NCBI RefSeq assembly: GCF_013030985.1
Contig: NZ_WPYP01000005.1
Coordinates: 124,001-188,000 of the forward strand
Reading direction: 5' to 3'
Origin: Ruegeria arenilitoris
Lineage (GTDB): Bacteria > Pseudomonadota > Alphaproteobacteria > Rhodobacterales > Rhodobacteraceae
DNA: 64,000 nucleotides
The notes beneath the pieces were generated by a model. It made no database searches. It was not told the origin of the DNA and saw only the letters and a program-made list of their open reading frames with translations. A program made the translations under genes and the position numbers. Of the stretch, positions 7,532-17,065 are shown piece by piece (positions within the stretch are counted from its first letter, which is position 1; the number at the start of each line of letters is the position of its first letter).

Positions 7532-8701
7532 TTATATCATCTGCGCCGCAGCGCGGGCTATCACCATTTCTTCGTTTGTGGGGATCGTCAGGATGCGAAC
7601 GCGGCTGAAATCGGTCGACAGAACCGTGCCGCCATCGGCATTTCTGTTGTGGTCCATGTCAATGCCGATCCAGCGCATTCCCTCGCAAACTCTTTGTCGG
7701 ATCTGAGCCGAGTTCTCACCTATCCCGCCTGTAAAGACCAAGGCATCCAGCCCTTCCAACGCGGCGGACAAAGCCCCAAGTTCACGGCGAATACGGAATA
7801 CGTAATAGTCGATCGCGCGACGCGCTTCGGGCGTTTCCGCAGCCAAAAGAGTGCGCATATCCGACGACATTCCCGACAGGCCAAGCAGACCAGACTTGCG
7901 ATAGAGCATTTCGGCGATTTCATCCGCGCTCATACCCTCCTGCTGCATCATGTACAGCACGACACCGGGGTCCAATTGTCCGCTGCGGGTGCCCATCGGC
8001 AATCCATCCAGCGCAGAGAAGCCCATGGTCGAGGCAAGCGCCCGCCCACCAGAGACCGCACACATAGATGCCCCATTTCCCAGATGGGCGATAACCACGC
8101 GGCCGTCATACAGGCTCGGGGCAATTTCCTTCAGTTTCTGCGTGATGTAATCATAGCTCAGGCCATGAAACCCGTAACGGCGCACACCCTTGTCATAGTA
8201 GCTTTGTGGCAACGCGAAAGTGTCGTTGACCCACGGGTGTGTCCGGTGAAAGGCGGTGTCGAAGCAGGCAACCTGAACCGTGTCGGGAAAGGCGGCGCTG
8301 GCCGCCTGAATACCGGCAAGGCTATAGGGTTGGTGCAGCGGGGCAAAAGGAACGAACTCGGCCAGTGTTTCAACAACTTTTTCGTCGATCCGCACGGGCT
8401 CGGAATAAACGGTTCCACCATGAACGACCCGGTGACCAATAGCGCGGATGTGAATGTCTGGAAGATACTCCCGCGCCATATCCAGAAAGGCCTGAATGGC
8501 GCCATCGTGCCCTTTGGCATCGGTAAGCGGCTGGTTGATTGACCGCCCTCCAGAAGATTCCGCCAGAAGCCGGGGCGCATCCCCCAAGCGTTCAATCTGG
8601 CCATGCCACCGCATTCTTGGGCGGTTGCGCTCGCCCAGTTCATACAGCCCAAATTTCAACGAAGAAGAACCGGCATTCAGCGCCAGAACGTGGTCAGCCA
8701 T
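7532..8701 (-). CDS. ackA: Acetate kinase
   Basis: A 389-residue acetokinase that interconverts acetyl phosphate plus ADP and acetate plus ATP. The N-terminal signature LALNAGSSSLKFGLYE, the substrate-binding VVHGG motif, the catalytic region ACFDTAFHRT and the HLGNGAS loop are all present, so it should be active. The ATG at 8701 was chosen over a longer frame starting at 8773 because homology begins at once (MADHVLALNAG) and AAAGG precedes it. It overlaps the upstream MaoC-phosphotransacetylase gene by 8 bp, so acetyl-CoA to acetyl-P to acetate is encoded as one coupled unit. A propionate or butyrate kinase role is possible but less likely. Confidence 0.93.
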   Translation of the reverse strand: MADHVLALNAGSSSLKFGLYELGERNRPRMRWHGQIERLGDAPRLLAESSGGRSINQPLTDAKGHDGAIQAFLDMAREYLPDIHIRAIGHRVVHGGTVYSEPVRIDEKVVETLAEFVPFAPLHQPYSLAGIQAASAAFPDTVQVACFDTAFHRTHPWVNDTFALPQSYYDKGVRRYGFHGLSYDYITQKLKEIAPSLYDGRVVIAHLGNGASMCAVSGGRALASTMGFSALDGLPMGTRSGQLDPGVVLYMMQQEGMSADEIAEMLYRKSGLLGLSGMSSDMRTLLAAETPEARRAIDYYVFRIRRELGALSAALEGLDALVFTGGIGENSAQIRQRVCEGMRWIGIDMDHNRNADGGTVLSTDFSRVRILTIPTNEEMVIARAAAQMI

Positions 8702-10088
8702 GGATTTTACCTTTGTTCGCCTGCGCATGCAGTGCTGCCACCGCGCAGGAGGCCAGCCGCGATGCGTCATCATCCGCCCGCGATGTCAGAATGATCGGCA
8801 CGGTGGCACCGACAACGATCCCCGCCGCCTCGGCATGTGAGATATAGGTCAGCTGTTTTGCCACCATGTTGCCTGCCTCAATATTCGGGGCCACCAGAAT
8901 ATCCGCCGCCCCGGCCACCTCAGAGGTGATGCCCTTGGTGCGTGCCGCGTTCAGGTCCACCGCGTTGTCCATCGCCAATGGGCCATCGACCAGACCGCCG
9001 GTGATCTGGCCGCGCTCGGCCATTTTCGACAGCAGCGCCGCATCAACGGACGAGGGCATATGCGGGTTGATCGTCTCAACCGCCGACAATACGCCAACCT
9101 TGGGCGTTTCGATCCCGATGGAATGCGCCAGATGGATGGCGTTCTGCACGATGTCGGCCTTGGTTTCCAAGTCGGGGGCAATGTTGACCGCCGCATCCGT
9201 CACCATGATCGGCCGCGACATGCCCGGCACATCCATCACGAACACATGTGACAGGCGCCGCCCCGTCCGCAGCCCTCTGTCCCGGCGCAAAACCGCGTGC
9301 AGCAGTACATCCGTATGCAGATGCCCCTTCATCAGGGTCTCTGCCTTGCCTTCGACCACAAGGTCAACCGCACGATGGGCGGCGATCTCGTGGCTGTTGG
9401 CCTCGATGATTTCGATCCCCGACAGATCGGCACCCAGTTCGACCGCAGCAGCGGCGATCTTGTCCGGGTCACCCAACAGGATCGGCGTGATGATACCCTT
9501 GGCCTTGCCCAGCAGCGCACCGCCCAGCGAGTTCGGCTCTTCCGGGGCGACCACCGCAGTGGGCATCGGGTCCATCGGCTCGGCCTTTGCGATCAACGCA
9601 TCGAAGTGACGGTGGCGCTGAACGATCAGGCCGGGCACCTCGACCGAGTCGAAGGTCATATGTTTGGCCGGTGGCGTAACCTGCACCTCACCGCTGAGGA
9701 CCAAGGCATTGTCGCCGACGCGTCGCACTTCGGCGGCACACAGCAAGTCGCCGTCCTCGCGCTTTTCAGTCACGGTGACAAAGGCGGTGACTTCGTCGCC
9801 GGCTATAACGGGAAGGTGGAAGGACAGGTTCGCCCACCGGGTCTGCGTGCCGGCACCGGGCAGGATATTGCCCAGGACCGCCGCGATCAGACCGGCAGGC
9901 CACAGGGCCGGTGCCACTGCCTCGGGGCGGCCGTCCCCATCACCATCATACGCTGCCAGATGCAGCGGGTTGTGATCGCCCGAAGCCGAGGCAAAAGCAT
10001 AGAGGTCATCGATTGTGCACAAGCGCGTCACCTGTGCTTCGTCTCCGACCTCAACCTGCGCGTAAGTGCGGTTTTCTTCTATCTTCAT
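8694..10088 (-). CDS. Bifunctional MaoC-like hydratase / phosphate acetyl(butyryl)transferase
   Basis: A 464-residue fusion. Residues 1 to about 145 are a MaoC-type hot-dog domain (ASASGDHNPLHLA contains the hydratase Asp/His motif) that can hydrate an enoyl-CoA. Residues from about 170 on are a phosphate acetyl/butyryltransferase domain (GVLSAVETINPHMPS, VVGATVPIILTSRADD) that converts acyl-CoA to acyl phosphate. This arrangement is a known fusion class in alphaproteobacteria. The gene overlaps the upstream DUF3141 gene by 4 bp and the downstream acetate kinase gene by 8 bp. In context it probably connects PHA or short-chain acyl-CoA turnover with acetate and ATP formation; the acyl chain preference is inferred. 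Confidence 0.9.
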   Translation of the reverse strand: MKIEENRTYAQVEVGDEAQVTRLCTIDDLYAFASASGDHNPLHLAAYDGDGDGRPEAVAPALWPAGLIAAVLGNILPGAGTQTRWANLSFHLPVIAGDEVTAFVTVTEKREDGDLLCAAEVRRVGDNALVLSGEVQVTPPAKHMTFDSVEVPGLIVQRHRHFDALIAKAEPMDPMPTAVVAPEEPNSLGGALLGKAKGIITPILLGDPDKIAAAAVELGADLSGIEIIEANSHEIAAHRAVDLVVEGKAETLMKGHLHTDVLLHAVLRRDRGLRTGRRLSHVFVMDVPGMSRPIMVTDAAVNIAPDLETKADIVQNAIHLAHSIGIETPKVGVLSAVETINPHMPSSVDAALLSKMAERGQITGGLVDGPLAMDNAVDLNAARTKGITSEVAGAADILVAPNIEAGNMVAKQLTYISHAEAAGIVVGATVPIILTSRADDDASRLASCAVAALHAQANKGKIHG

Positions 10089-12508
10089 TGCGGCATGACC
10101 TTGTTCACTGCGGCAGCCTTGCGCGCCCGGGATCCGGGGGCAGGTTTGGCCGGGGCATCGGATTTCTTTTCGATCTCTGCAATATCGAGTGTCTCGTACA
10201 GCGCCTGCGCCATCTCTACAAGTTCGGGCGACGGGTTCGGGATATCGCCCAGAACACGCTTGATCAGGTCAACTGCCTGTTTTCTGTCCGAGGTGCGCGG
10301 CAGCAGATCGGGCAACGAGCCCATTGCGCCTTGTTCGTCGAAGGTCACGATCACGGTCTGTTCGTGCAACATCCGCTGGCGTTGTTCGACGGTCAGGTCC
10401 TTAAAGGGGGCTTCATATTTGAAAACATGCGCCCAGCGGTGCAAGATCTCGGCCCGGAAGCTCTGATTGCTGGCGCCCAACAGCAGCAAAAGGCGGATCA
10501 CCGCCTCGGCCAAACCACCCTGTTTCATATGCGCCAGCGCGGCTTCGACCTGTGGCAAAGAACGCAGGGATTCGGGATCGGGCAAGGTGCGGTGTGCCGC
10601 GTATTTCTTGCCGAACCACGCAGCCAAGGGCCCACCCCAGATGGTAAAGAACGTGGCCTCGTACCACGCATCGCGCAGATCTCGGTTCAGATCCATGACC
10701 TGCTCGATCCAGTCGGCGGTCAGTTTCTCAAGCTCAAGATAAGGATTGTCCGGCGCGGCGGGGTCGCGCTGTTCGCGCACCGTGTCGGCCAGATGCTCCA
10801 CACCTTTCATCACCGGGTTTGCAGAGGACATGGCAGCCCGCTGCACGCGCAACGGATGCAAATCGCGCAGGGCCTTTGCTCCCAACGGTGTGGACAGGGA
10901 CCGCACAACCGGACGCCCGAAGGTTTCATAGACATTGGCCTGCACCTCGGACATATGCGCCACGGCGGCAAAGCTGGCTTCGTCCTCCTGACCGTCATCC
11001 AGCGCGGCCACATCTTCCAGGGTACGGTCATGGAACCGGACCTCGAACCGCTTGTCCTGACCTTCGCCTTCGATGTTCTCGATCACCATCTCGTAAAGGC
11101 CCGGCGCCATCGCCTCGACCGTTTCCAGGGTCGAGGCCAGCTCGGTATGTTCCTTCCGCGCCACTTTGGACGAAACGAAAATGCCCAGATGGCCGACCTC
11201 ATCATGCAGCATGTAGATGATCCGCTGCCCGCGCAGGCGGATTTCCTCTTCGTCCGCATAGGTTGCAGCAATCCAGTTCAGCGCCTGCTGCGGCGGCGTG
11301 ATGTTGTCACCCTGACTGGCGAAGACAAAGATCGGGCCTTTGATGGCCTTGATATCCACCGGCACGCCGGGCTCCAGCTGAGCGGTGTTCTTGACCAACC
11401 GGTTGCCGACAAACAGCTGCTCGACAATCCAATGGATTTCGGCCTCGTTCAGAATGAAATAGCCACCCCACCAGCGCTCGAATTCAATGAAGCGTTTCCA
11501 GCCCGCTTCGGGGTCGCGATACAGATCGAAATACTTGCCGAAATAGTTGCGGCTGGGATTCAGCTGTTCGAAGTTCATCACCAGATTGGCGCCGTCGAAC
11601 TTGCCCGCGCCCAGATCGGACCAGAACATCGGCTGCCATGTGCCCCCCAGGACGCCCGCATTATAGCGCATCGGGTTTTCACCCACCTCACCCGACCATG
11701 GCGCAACCGGCGCACCGTTCAGGATCAACGGCCCGGTCAGGTCCGGATTGCAGGCGGCCATCAGCAGGGTCGCCCACCCGCCCTGACAGTTCCCTGTCAC
11801 CACGGGCTGAGGGCTGTCCGGGTGGCGCGCCCGCACAGTGCGGACAAAACCGGCCTCGGCGTGCATGACATCAGCAAGGGTCTGGCCGGGCACCGGATCA
11901 CGCCCGAAACTGACGAAATAGACGGGATGACCCTTGGACAGGGCCACGCCCACCTGACTGTCCGGCTTGAAACCTCCGATCCCACCGCCGTGCCCCGCGC
12001 GCGGGTCAATGATGATATAGGGACGTTTTTTATCATCCACCATCGCGCCTTCGGGCGGCAGAATACGTAGCAGTTGGTAATTGCAGGCGCGTTTCAGCGT
12101 TTTACCATCGACGATGACGTCGTAGTCATAGACCAGCACCGGAGGGCAACCCGCGGCCTCATGCTCGAGAAACACATCGCCGCGTTCGCGCAGCGCGTCC
12201 ATGGTCAAAACCACCCGTTGCGAGGCGTCCTTCAGGTAGCTTGCCCAGTCTTTCGCCATGGACTGCGACCGCATAAGGCGTTGGGTCGCATCGGCAAACC
12301 CCTGCATCAGGTCCCGGGTGCGTTCCGAATGGGTTTCGGCTATCTTTTCCGACTGCAACCGGGCCGACTGGGCCAGCAGGTGCCACTGGACGCCCGACTG
12401 GTCCAGCGCGCGGGTTACAATGTCAAACGTCCGGTCCTGAACCGCGGCCGCATCCTGCGCCATCTCGGAACCAAGTTTAAGCGAAGTCTTCTGAACATTT
12501 GAAAACAT
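10085..12508 (-). CDS. DUF3141 protein, PHA-synthase-like alpha/beta hydrolase with helical N-terminus
   Basis: An 807-residue protein. Residues 1-110 are strongly helical and amphipathic, rather like a phasin. Residues about 120-450 carry an alpha/beta-hydrolase fold with a lipase-box-like motif VTGNCQGGW in which Cys241 replaces the usual Ser, as in polyhydroxyalkanoate synthases; likely partners are Asp401 (GDNITPP) and His440 (EVGHLGIF). The C-terminal half is conserved in DUF3141 proteins but has no known activity. No signal peptide is seen, so it is cytoplasmic. It starts an operon with MaoC-Pta and acetate kinase (ATGA overlap at 10085-10088). A role in PHA or acyl-CoA metabolism is inferred from the active-site motif and neighbours. 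Confidence 0.8.
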   Translation of the reverse strand: MFSNVQKTSLKLGSEMAQDAAAVQDRTFDIVTRALDQSGVQWHLLAQSARLQSEKIAETHSERTRDLMQGFADATQRLMRSQSMAKDWASYLKDASQRVVLTMDALRERGDVFLEHEAAGCPPVLVYDYDVIVDGKTLKRACNYQLLRILPPEGAMVDDKKRPYIIIDPRAGHGGGIGGFKPDSQVGVALSKGHPVYFVSFGRDPVPGQTLADVMHAEAGFVRTVRARHPDSPQPVVTGNCQGGWATLLMAACNPDLTGPLILNGAPVAPWSGEVGENPMRYNAGVLGGTWQPMFWSDLGAGKFDGANLVMNFEQLNPSRNYFGKYFDLYRDPEAGWKRFIEFERWWGGYFILNEAEIHWIVEQLFVGNRLVKNTAQLEPGVPVDIKAIKGPIFVFASQGDNITPPQQALNWIAATYADEEEIRLRGQRIIYMLHDEVGHLGIFVSSKVARKEHTELASTLETVEAMAPGLYEMVIENIEGEGQDKRFEVRFHDRTLEDVAALDDGQEDEASFAAVAHMSEVQANVYETFGRPVVRSLSTPLGAKALRDLHPLRVQRAAMSSANPVMKGVEHLADTVREQRDPAAPDNPYLELEKLTADWIEQVMDLNRDLRDAWYEATFFTIWGGPLAAWFGKKYAAHRTLPDPESLRSLPQVEAALAHMKQGGLAEAVIRLLLLLGASNQSFRAEILHRWAHVFKYEAPFKDLTVEQRQRMLHEQTVIVTFDEQGAMGSLPDLLPRTSDRKQAVDLIKRVLGDIPNPSPELVEMAQALYETLDIAEIEKKSDAPAKPAPGSRARKAAAVNKVMPQ

Positions 12509-12614
12509 GATCCTGTCCTTTACCCACCCTGATTCCCGGCATTGGCAGCTTGCGCCTCAGTCGGATGATTGGTCCCGTCCAGCCTGAACATTTGGGCCGA
12601 TCCTTTCGCGAATT

Positions 12615-12625
12615 CTGCAGTGCAG
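12615..12625. promoter_or_regulatory. PhaR-like box (CTGC-N3-GCAG)
   Basis: CTGCAGTGCAG matches the CTGC-N3-GCAG pattern reported for the PHA regulator PhaR in Rhodobacter. It lies 107 bp upstream of the DUF3141 start. The pattern is short and would be expected about once per 64 kb by chance, so only its location beside a PHA-synthase-like gene makes it worth noting. Confidence 0.35.
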
Positions 12626-12700
12626 CGTTCCGAGTTTCGATATGGGACTCAAATTCAGTGCTGCAACGCCGCATAGCAATAAAATGTAACAACTCTACTT

Positions 12701-12719
12701 TGGCCCGCCGCACGGGCCA
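12701..12719. repeat. Strong hairpin between the DUF3141 and nap operons
   Basis: TGGCCCG, a five-base loop and CGGGCCA give a perfect 7-bp GC-rich stem in the 416-bp divergent region 12509-12924. It separates the GC-rich left part from the AT-richer nap promoter on the right. It could limit read-through or be a regulator site. No gene is supported in 12509-12924. Confidence 0.35.
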
Positions 12720-12841
12720 GTTTGGTGCGTTTTACGTCTAAAAACAGCGCCAAACCGTTGATCCGTTCTGTCCCCGCAGCCGGGTTGGCTGTTCTGATCA
12801 TTCAGGGGTACGCAAAGTGATGAAAAATAAAGCTCTCGTTT

Positions 12842-12855
12842 ATGATCTGGATCAA
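12842..12855 (+). promoter_or_regulatory. FNR/Anr-type box of the nap operon
   Basis: ATGATCTGGATCAA matches the FNR consensus TTGAT-N4-ATCAA with one mismatch. Its centre (12848.5) is about 76 bp before the chosen napF start; a TATCGT -10-like element at 12876-12881 would place transcription start about 41 bp after the box centre, the class II activator spacing. This suggests induction of nap at low oxygen by an FnrL-type regulator. Confidence 0.65.
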
Positions 12856-12924
12856 AATTCATCAACTTTAGAAGCGCTAATGAGGTATCGTAAAAGAAGA
12901 ATCAAACGCGAACAGTCCAGCCAC

Positions 12925-13440
12925 ATGAGCCAGATGACGAACCGCCGGGCGTTTCTAAGCGCCAGCATGTTCCGGGAGGACAGTAATACTGTCCGCCCGC
13001 CGGGTTCAGCTGTGCCCGGATTTGTGGATCAGTGCACCAAATGCGGCGACTGCGCCGAGGCCTGCCCCGAGAACGTGATTGCGATTGGCCAGGATGGTTT
13101 CCCGGTGTTTCAGCCCGGCGACGATCCCTGTACGTTCTGTGGTGATTGCGCCAAGGCCTGTCCGACGGATGCCCTGCAAATCGAACGCCTGGCCGACTGG
13201 CCCTGGCGCGCAGCCATTCAGGATGCCTCGTGCTTGTCCATGAACGGCGTTAGTTGCCGCGTCTGTCAGGACAATTGCGAGCAGAACGCCATCCGGTTCA
13301 AACTGCAACTTGGCGGACGGGCAGAACCCGCACTGGATGCTGAGACCTGCAACGGATGCGGTGCCTGCGTGGCGCTCTGCCCTGTCGATGCTGTCGCGTT
13401 TGAACGTCGGCCCATAACTCAAACGGAAACGGTTCAATGA
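12925..13440 (+). CDS. napF: Ferredoxin-type protein NapF
   Basis: A 171-residue cytoplasmic iron-sulphur protein thought to assist maturation or electron supply of the periplasmic nitrate reductase NapA. Three 4Fe-4S motif sets are visible: [24 protein letters not shown] and [12 protein letters not shown], plus a CRVCQDNC variant between the second and third. The frame is open back to 12817, but that extension contains the FNR box and does not look like NapF, so the ATG at 12925 ([14 protein letters not shown]) was chosen; the ATG at 12933 is also possible. It is first in napFDAGHBC and overlaps napD by 4 bp. Confidence 0.88.
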   Translation: MSQMTNRRAFLSASMFREDSNTVRPPGSAVPGFVDQCTKCGDCAEACPENVIAIGQDGFPVFQPGDDPCTFCGDCAKACPTDALQIERLADWPWRAAIQDASCLSMNGVSCRVCQDNCEQNAIRFKLQLGGRAEPALDAETCNGCGACVALCPVDAVAFERRPITQTETVQ

Positions 13441-13730
13441 ATATTTGCGGTTGCCTTGCACATGTTGCACAAGAACAGACCGACGCTGCCGCGCAAACGA
13501 TGCGGGACACGCCGGGCGTCGAAGTTCACGCCCAGGCCGAAGATGGCCGTTTCGTCATCGTTGTCGAAGACACACCCGATCGCCTAGCGTCCGAGATCAT
13601 CATGGATCTGCACCAGATCCCCGGAGTGATTTCTCTGACGCTGACTTATCACCATTTCGAGGATCTCGCGGAAAGCGCTCCGCATCCCGAGGCCCCAAGC
13701 CAAACCACCAGCCGGAGGCTCACGCTATGA
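13437..13730 (+). CDS. napD: NapD, chaperone for NapA
   Basis: A 97-residue cytoplasmic protein of the NapD family, which binds the twin-arginine signal of NapA and holds back export until the molybdenum cofactor is in place. The N-terminus [10 protein letters not shown] and the motif [17 protein letters not shown], followed by [15 protein letters not shown], are typical of the ferredoxin-like NapD fold. The start overlaps the napF stop by 4 bp and the stop overlaps the napA start by 4 bp (ATGA both times), so synthesis is coupled to that of its client. Slightly longer than E. coli NapD because of a proline-rich tail. Confidence 0.9.
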   Translation: MNICGCLAHVAQEQTDAAAQTMRDTPGVEVHAQAEDGRFVIVVEDTPDRLASEIIMDLHQIPGVISLTLTYHHFEDLAESAPHPEAPSQTTSRRLTL

Positions 13731-16219
13731 CTACTTCAGAATCTCGCCGGACTTTCCTCAAGGCCTCAGCGGCCGCTGCCACTGCGTCAGCCGCAGGCAT
13801 CCCTCTGGCCACCGGTCAGGCCAATGCGCAAACCGGTGCCCCCGATATCCGCTGGGACAAAGCGGCCTGCCGTTTCTGCGGCACCGGCTGCTCGGTTCTG
13901 GTCGGTACCAAGGACGGCCGCGTTGTCGCCACCCAGGGCGACCCGGACGCGCCGGTCAACCGCGGCCTGAACTGCATCAAGGGCTACTTCCTGTCCAAGA
14001 TCATGTACGGCAAGGACCGCCTGACCACGCCGCTGCTGCGTAAATCGAACGGCGTCTATGACAAAAACGGTGAATTCGAGCCGGTCAGCTGGGACGAAGC
14101 CTTCGACGTCATGGCCGAAAAATGGAAAGAGGCGCTGGCCAAGAAAGGCCCGACCAGCGTTGGCATGTTCGGCTCTGGCCAGTGGACGGTCTGGGAAGGC
14201 TATGCCGCCGCCAAGATGATGAAGGCCGGGTTCCGGTCGAACAACATCGACCCCAACGCACGCCACTGCATGGCCTCGGCCGTTGTGGGCTTTATCCGTA
14301 CCTTCGGCATCGACGAGCCGATGGGCTGCTATGACGACCTCGAGCACGCGGACACCTTCGTGCTGTGGGGCTCGAACATGGCCGAGATGCACCCGATCCT
14401 GTGGTCGCGCCTGACCGATACCCGCCTGACCAAGCCGGGCTGTGAGGTGCACGTGCTGTCCACCTTCGAGCACCGCTCGTTCGAGCTGGCCGACAATGGC
14501 ATGGTCTTCAACCCGCAGACCGACCTGGCGATCCTGAACTATATCGCCAACTACATCATCCAGACCGGTGCGGTGAACGAAGAGTTCGTCAAGAACCACG
14601 TCAACATCACCAAAACCGCCACCGATATCGGCTATGGCCTGCGCGACAGCCACCCGCTGCAGCAAGAGGCCGCGAACCCCAATGCCGGCAAGATGGAACC
14701 GATCAGCTTTGAAGAATACGCCAAAGCGGTCGAGCCCTACACGCTGGAATACACCGCAGAACTTTCGGGCGTGCCCGCCGACCGGCTGGAAAAACTGGCC
14801 AAGCAATATGCCGACCCGAACCGCAAGGTCATGAGCCTGTGGACCATGGGCTTCAACCAGCACACCCGCGGGTCGTGGGTGAACTCGCTGATGTACAACG
14901 TGCACCTGCTGGTCGGTAAGATTTCGGAACCGGGCAACTCGCCCTTCTCGCTGACCGGCCAGCCTTCGGCCTGTGGCACCGCGCGTGAGGTCGGCACCTT
15001 TGCCCACCGCCTGCCCGCCGACATGGTCGTGATGAACGACAAGCACCGTGAAATCTGCGAAACCGCCTGGAACGTGCCCGCTGGTACCATTCCGGCCAAG
15101 CCCGGCTTCCACGCCGTGCTGCAGCACCGCAAACTGAAAGACGGCGATCTGAACGCCTATTGGGTGCAGTGCACCAACAACATGCAGGCCGCGCCCAACA
15201 TCAACGAGGAAGGCTATCCCGGATATCGCAACCCGGAAAACTTCATCGCCGTATCCGACCCCTATCCGACGGTCACAGCCGTTTCCGCCGACCTGATCCT
15301 GCCCACCGCAATGTGGGTCGAAAAGGAAGGCGCCTATGGCAACGCCGAACGCCGCACCCAGTTCTGGCGGCAGCAGGTCAAAGCACCGGGCGAGGCCAAG
15401 TCGGACCTGTGGCAGGTCATGGAGTTCTCGAAACGCTTTACCGTAGAAGAAGTCTGGGGCGAAGAACTGCTGGCCACCATGCCGGAACATCGCGGCAAGA
15501 CCATGTACGAGGTGCTGTTTGCCAACGGCACGATCGACCAGTTCCCGCTGTCCGAAACCGCCGAAGGCTTTGACAACGACGAATCCGAGCATTTCGGCTA
15601 CTACGTCCAGAAAGGCCTGTTCGAAGAATATGCCGAGTTCGGTCGCGGCCACGCGCACGATCTGGCACCGTTCGAAATGTACCATGAGGCACGCGGCATG
15701 CGCTGGCCGGTCGTCGACGGCAAGGAAACGCTGTATCGCTTCCGCGAAGGCTATGACCCCTATGTGCCCGAAGGCGCAGGCGTGAAGTTCTATGGCAAGA
15801 AGGACGGCAAAGCCAGCATCATCTTTGCGCCTTATGAGCCTGCCGCCGAGGAGCCGGATGAAGAATACGATCTGTGGCTGTGTACCGGTCGTGTACTGGA
15901 ACACTGGCACTCTGGCTCGATGACCCGTCGGGTGCCGGAACTGCACCGCGCCTATCCGAATGCGGTCGTCTACATGCACCCGCAGGACGCCAAAGATCGG
16001 GGTCTGCGTCGCGGGCAGGAGATCGTCCTCTCCACCCGCCGCGGCGAGGTCACCAGCCGGGTCGAAACCCGCGGACGCAACAAGGCGCCGCGCGGTCTGG
16101 TCTTCATGCCCTGGTTCGACGAGCATCAGCTGACCAACAAGCTGACGCTGGACGCAACCTGCCCGCTGTCGAAAGAGACCGACTTCAAGAAATGCGCGTG
16201 TAAAGTCGAACGCGCGTAA
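13727..16219 (+). CDS. napA: Periplasmic nitrate reductase catalytic subunit NapA
   Basis: An 830-residue molybdopterin oxidoreductase that reduces nitrate to nitrite in the periplasm. A Tat signal is visible ([13 protein letters not shown], residues 6-18), ending near TGQANAQ. The 4Fe-4S cluster ligands are Cys48, Cys51, Cys55 and Cys83 (CRFCGTGC then LNCIKGY), and the molybdenum ligand is Cys181 in NARHCMAS. The C-terminal MGD-binding domain includes [17 protein letters not shown]. Length and motifs fit an active enzyme. GGAGG lies before the ATG, which overlaps napD. Electrons come from NapC/NapB and probably NapGH, all in the same operon. Confidence 0.97.
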   Translation: MTTSESRRTFLKASAAAATASAAGIPLATGQANAQTGAPDIRWDKAACRFCGTGCSVLVGTKDGRVVATQGDPDAPVNRGLNCIKGYFLSKIMYGKDRLTTPLLRKSNGVYDKNGEFEPVSWDEAFDVMAEKWKEALAKKGPTSVGMFGSGQWTVWEGYAAAKMMKAGFRSNNIDPNARHCMASAVVGFIRTFGIDEPMGCYDDLEHADTFVLWGSNMAEMHPILWSRLTDTRLTKPGCEVHVLSTFEHRSFELADNGMVFNPQTDLAILNYIANYIIQTGAVNEEFVKNHVNITKTATDIGYGLRDSHPLQQEAANPNAGKMEPISFEEYAKAVEPYTLEYTAELSGVPADRLEKLAKQYADPNRKVMSLWTMGFNQHTRGSWVNSLMYNVHLLVGKISEPGNSPFSLTGQPSACGTAREVGTFAHRLPADMVVMNDKHREICETAWNVPAGTIPAKPGFHAVLQHRKLKDGDLNAYWVQCTNNMQAAPNINEEGYPGYRNPENFIAVSDPYPTVTAVSADLILPTAMWVEKEGAYGNAERRTQFWRQQVKAPGEAKSDLWQVMEFSKRFTVEEVWGEELLATMPEHRGKTMYEVLFANGTIDQFPLSETAEGFDNDESEHFGYYVQKGLFEEYAEFGRGHAHDLAPFEMYHEARGMRWPVVDGKETLYRFREGYDPYVPEGAGVKFYGKKDGKASIIFAPYEPAAEEPDEEYDLWLCTGRVLEHWHSGSMTRRVPELHRAYPNAVVYMHPQDAKDRGLRRGQEIVLSTRRGEVTSRVETRGRNKAPRGLVFMPWFDEHQLTNKLTLDATCPLSKETDFKKCACKVERA

Positions 16220-16246
16220 ACGGGAAGGATCGCAAAGGTAGTCCCC

Positions 16247-17065
16247 ATGTCCCTGACCGGTACTCCTCTCTCGCCGCAACGGCGCCGATTCCTGCAGGAT
16301 TCGGCGCGCGCGGCAGGCGGCTGCGTGGTCGCCGGATCATTGCTGGCCTGGTTGGCCCGCGATGCCCGCGCGCTGCCGGCCGAGGCATTGCGCCCGCCCG
16401 GCGCATTGCCGGAAGAAGAGTTCCTGTCGGCCTGCATCCGCTGTGGGCTATGCGTGCGGGACTGCCCTTACGACACCTTGAAACTGGCCGAGCTTGGGGT
16501 CGATGCCGTTGCAACCGGCACGCCCTATTTCACGGCACGCGATGTGCCGTGCGAGATGTGCGACGACATTCCCTGCGTCGCTGCATGCCCCACCGGTGCG
16601 CTGGATCCGGGGCTGGACAATATCGACGATGCCAAAATGGGCGTTGCGGTTCTGGTCGATCAGGAAAACTGCCTGAACTTCCTCGGCCTGCGCTGCGATG
16701 TCTGTTATCGCGTCTGCCCCGTCATTGACGAGGCGATCACGCTGGAAACCGCGCATAACGACCGCTCCGGTCACCATGCGATGTTCATCCCGACTGTCCA
16801 TGCCGACCGCTGCACCGGTTGCGGCATGTGCGAGAAAAGCTGCGTTCTGCCCGAAGCCGCCATCAAGGTGCTGCCCGCCCGGCTGGCGCGCGGCAGCAGC
16901 GCAGATCACTACCGCAAGGGCTGGGAAGAAAAAGAAAGCCATGGCGGTCCCCTTGTGGACGGCCTGATCGACCTGCCCGACCGCCTGCCGGGACCGGGCA
17001 CGGACAATCTGGCCACGCCAGGCGGCTTCGCTCCGTCTTATGACCTGCCGGGGGTCGGACAATGA
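16247..17065 (+). CDS. napG: Ferredoxin-type protein NapG
   Basis: A 272-residue periplasmic iron-sulphur protein that, with NapH, forms a quinol-oxidising branch feeding the nitrate reductase. A twin-arginine signal ([16 protein letters not shown], residues about 7-22) directs Tat export with clusters already inserted. Four cluster motifs are seen: [35 protein letters not shown] and [11 protein letters not shown]. The stop overlaps napH by 4 bp, consistent with NapGH acting as a complex. The presence of napGH is typical of the E. coli-type operon rather than the simple napEDABC set often described in alphaproteobacteria. Confidence 0.93.
   Translation: MSLTGTPLSPQRRRFLQDSARAAGGCVVAGSLLAWLARDARALPAEALRPPGALPEEEFLSACIRCGLCVRDCPYDTLKLAELGVDAVATGTPYFTARDVPCEMCDDIPCVAACPTGALDPGLDNIDDAKMGVAVLVDQENCLNFLGLRCDVCYRVCPVIDEAITLETAHNDRSGHHAMFIPTVHADRCTGCGMCEKSCVLPEAAIKVLPARLARGSSADHYRKGWEEKESHGGPLVDGLIDLPDRLPGPGTDNLATPGGFAPSYDLPGVGQ

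Noticed and set aside
9911..12070. A 719-codon plus-strand frame opposite DUF3141 and MaoC-Pta
   Set aside because: Shadow frame of a well-supported operon, composition rich in Gly/Arg/His/Gln as usual for antisense of high-GC genes.
12817..12924. N-terminal extension of napF
   Set aside because: Contains the FNR-like box and -10-like element and shows no NapF similarity.
13787..16279. An 830-codon frame antisense to napA
   Set aside because: Mirror of the codon bias of napA; napA has all expected motifs, the antisense product has none.
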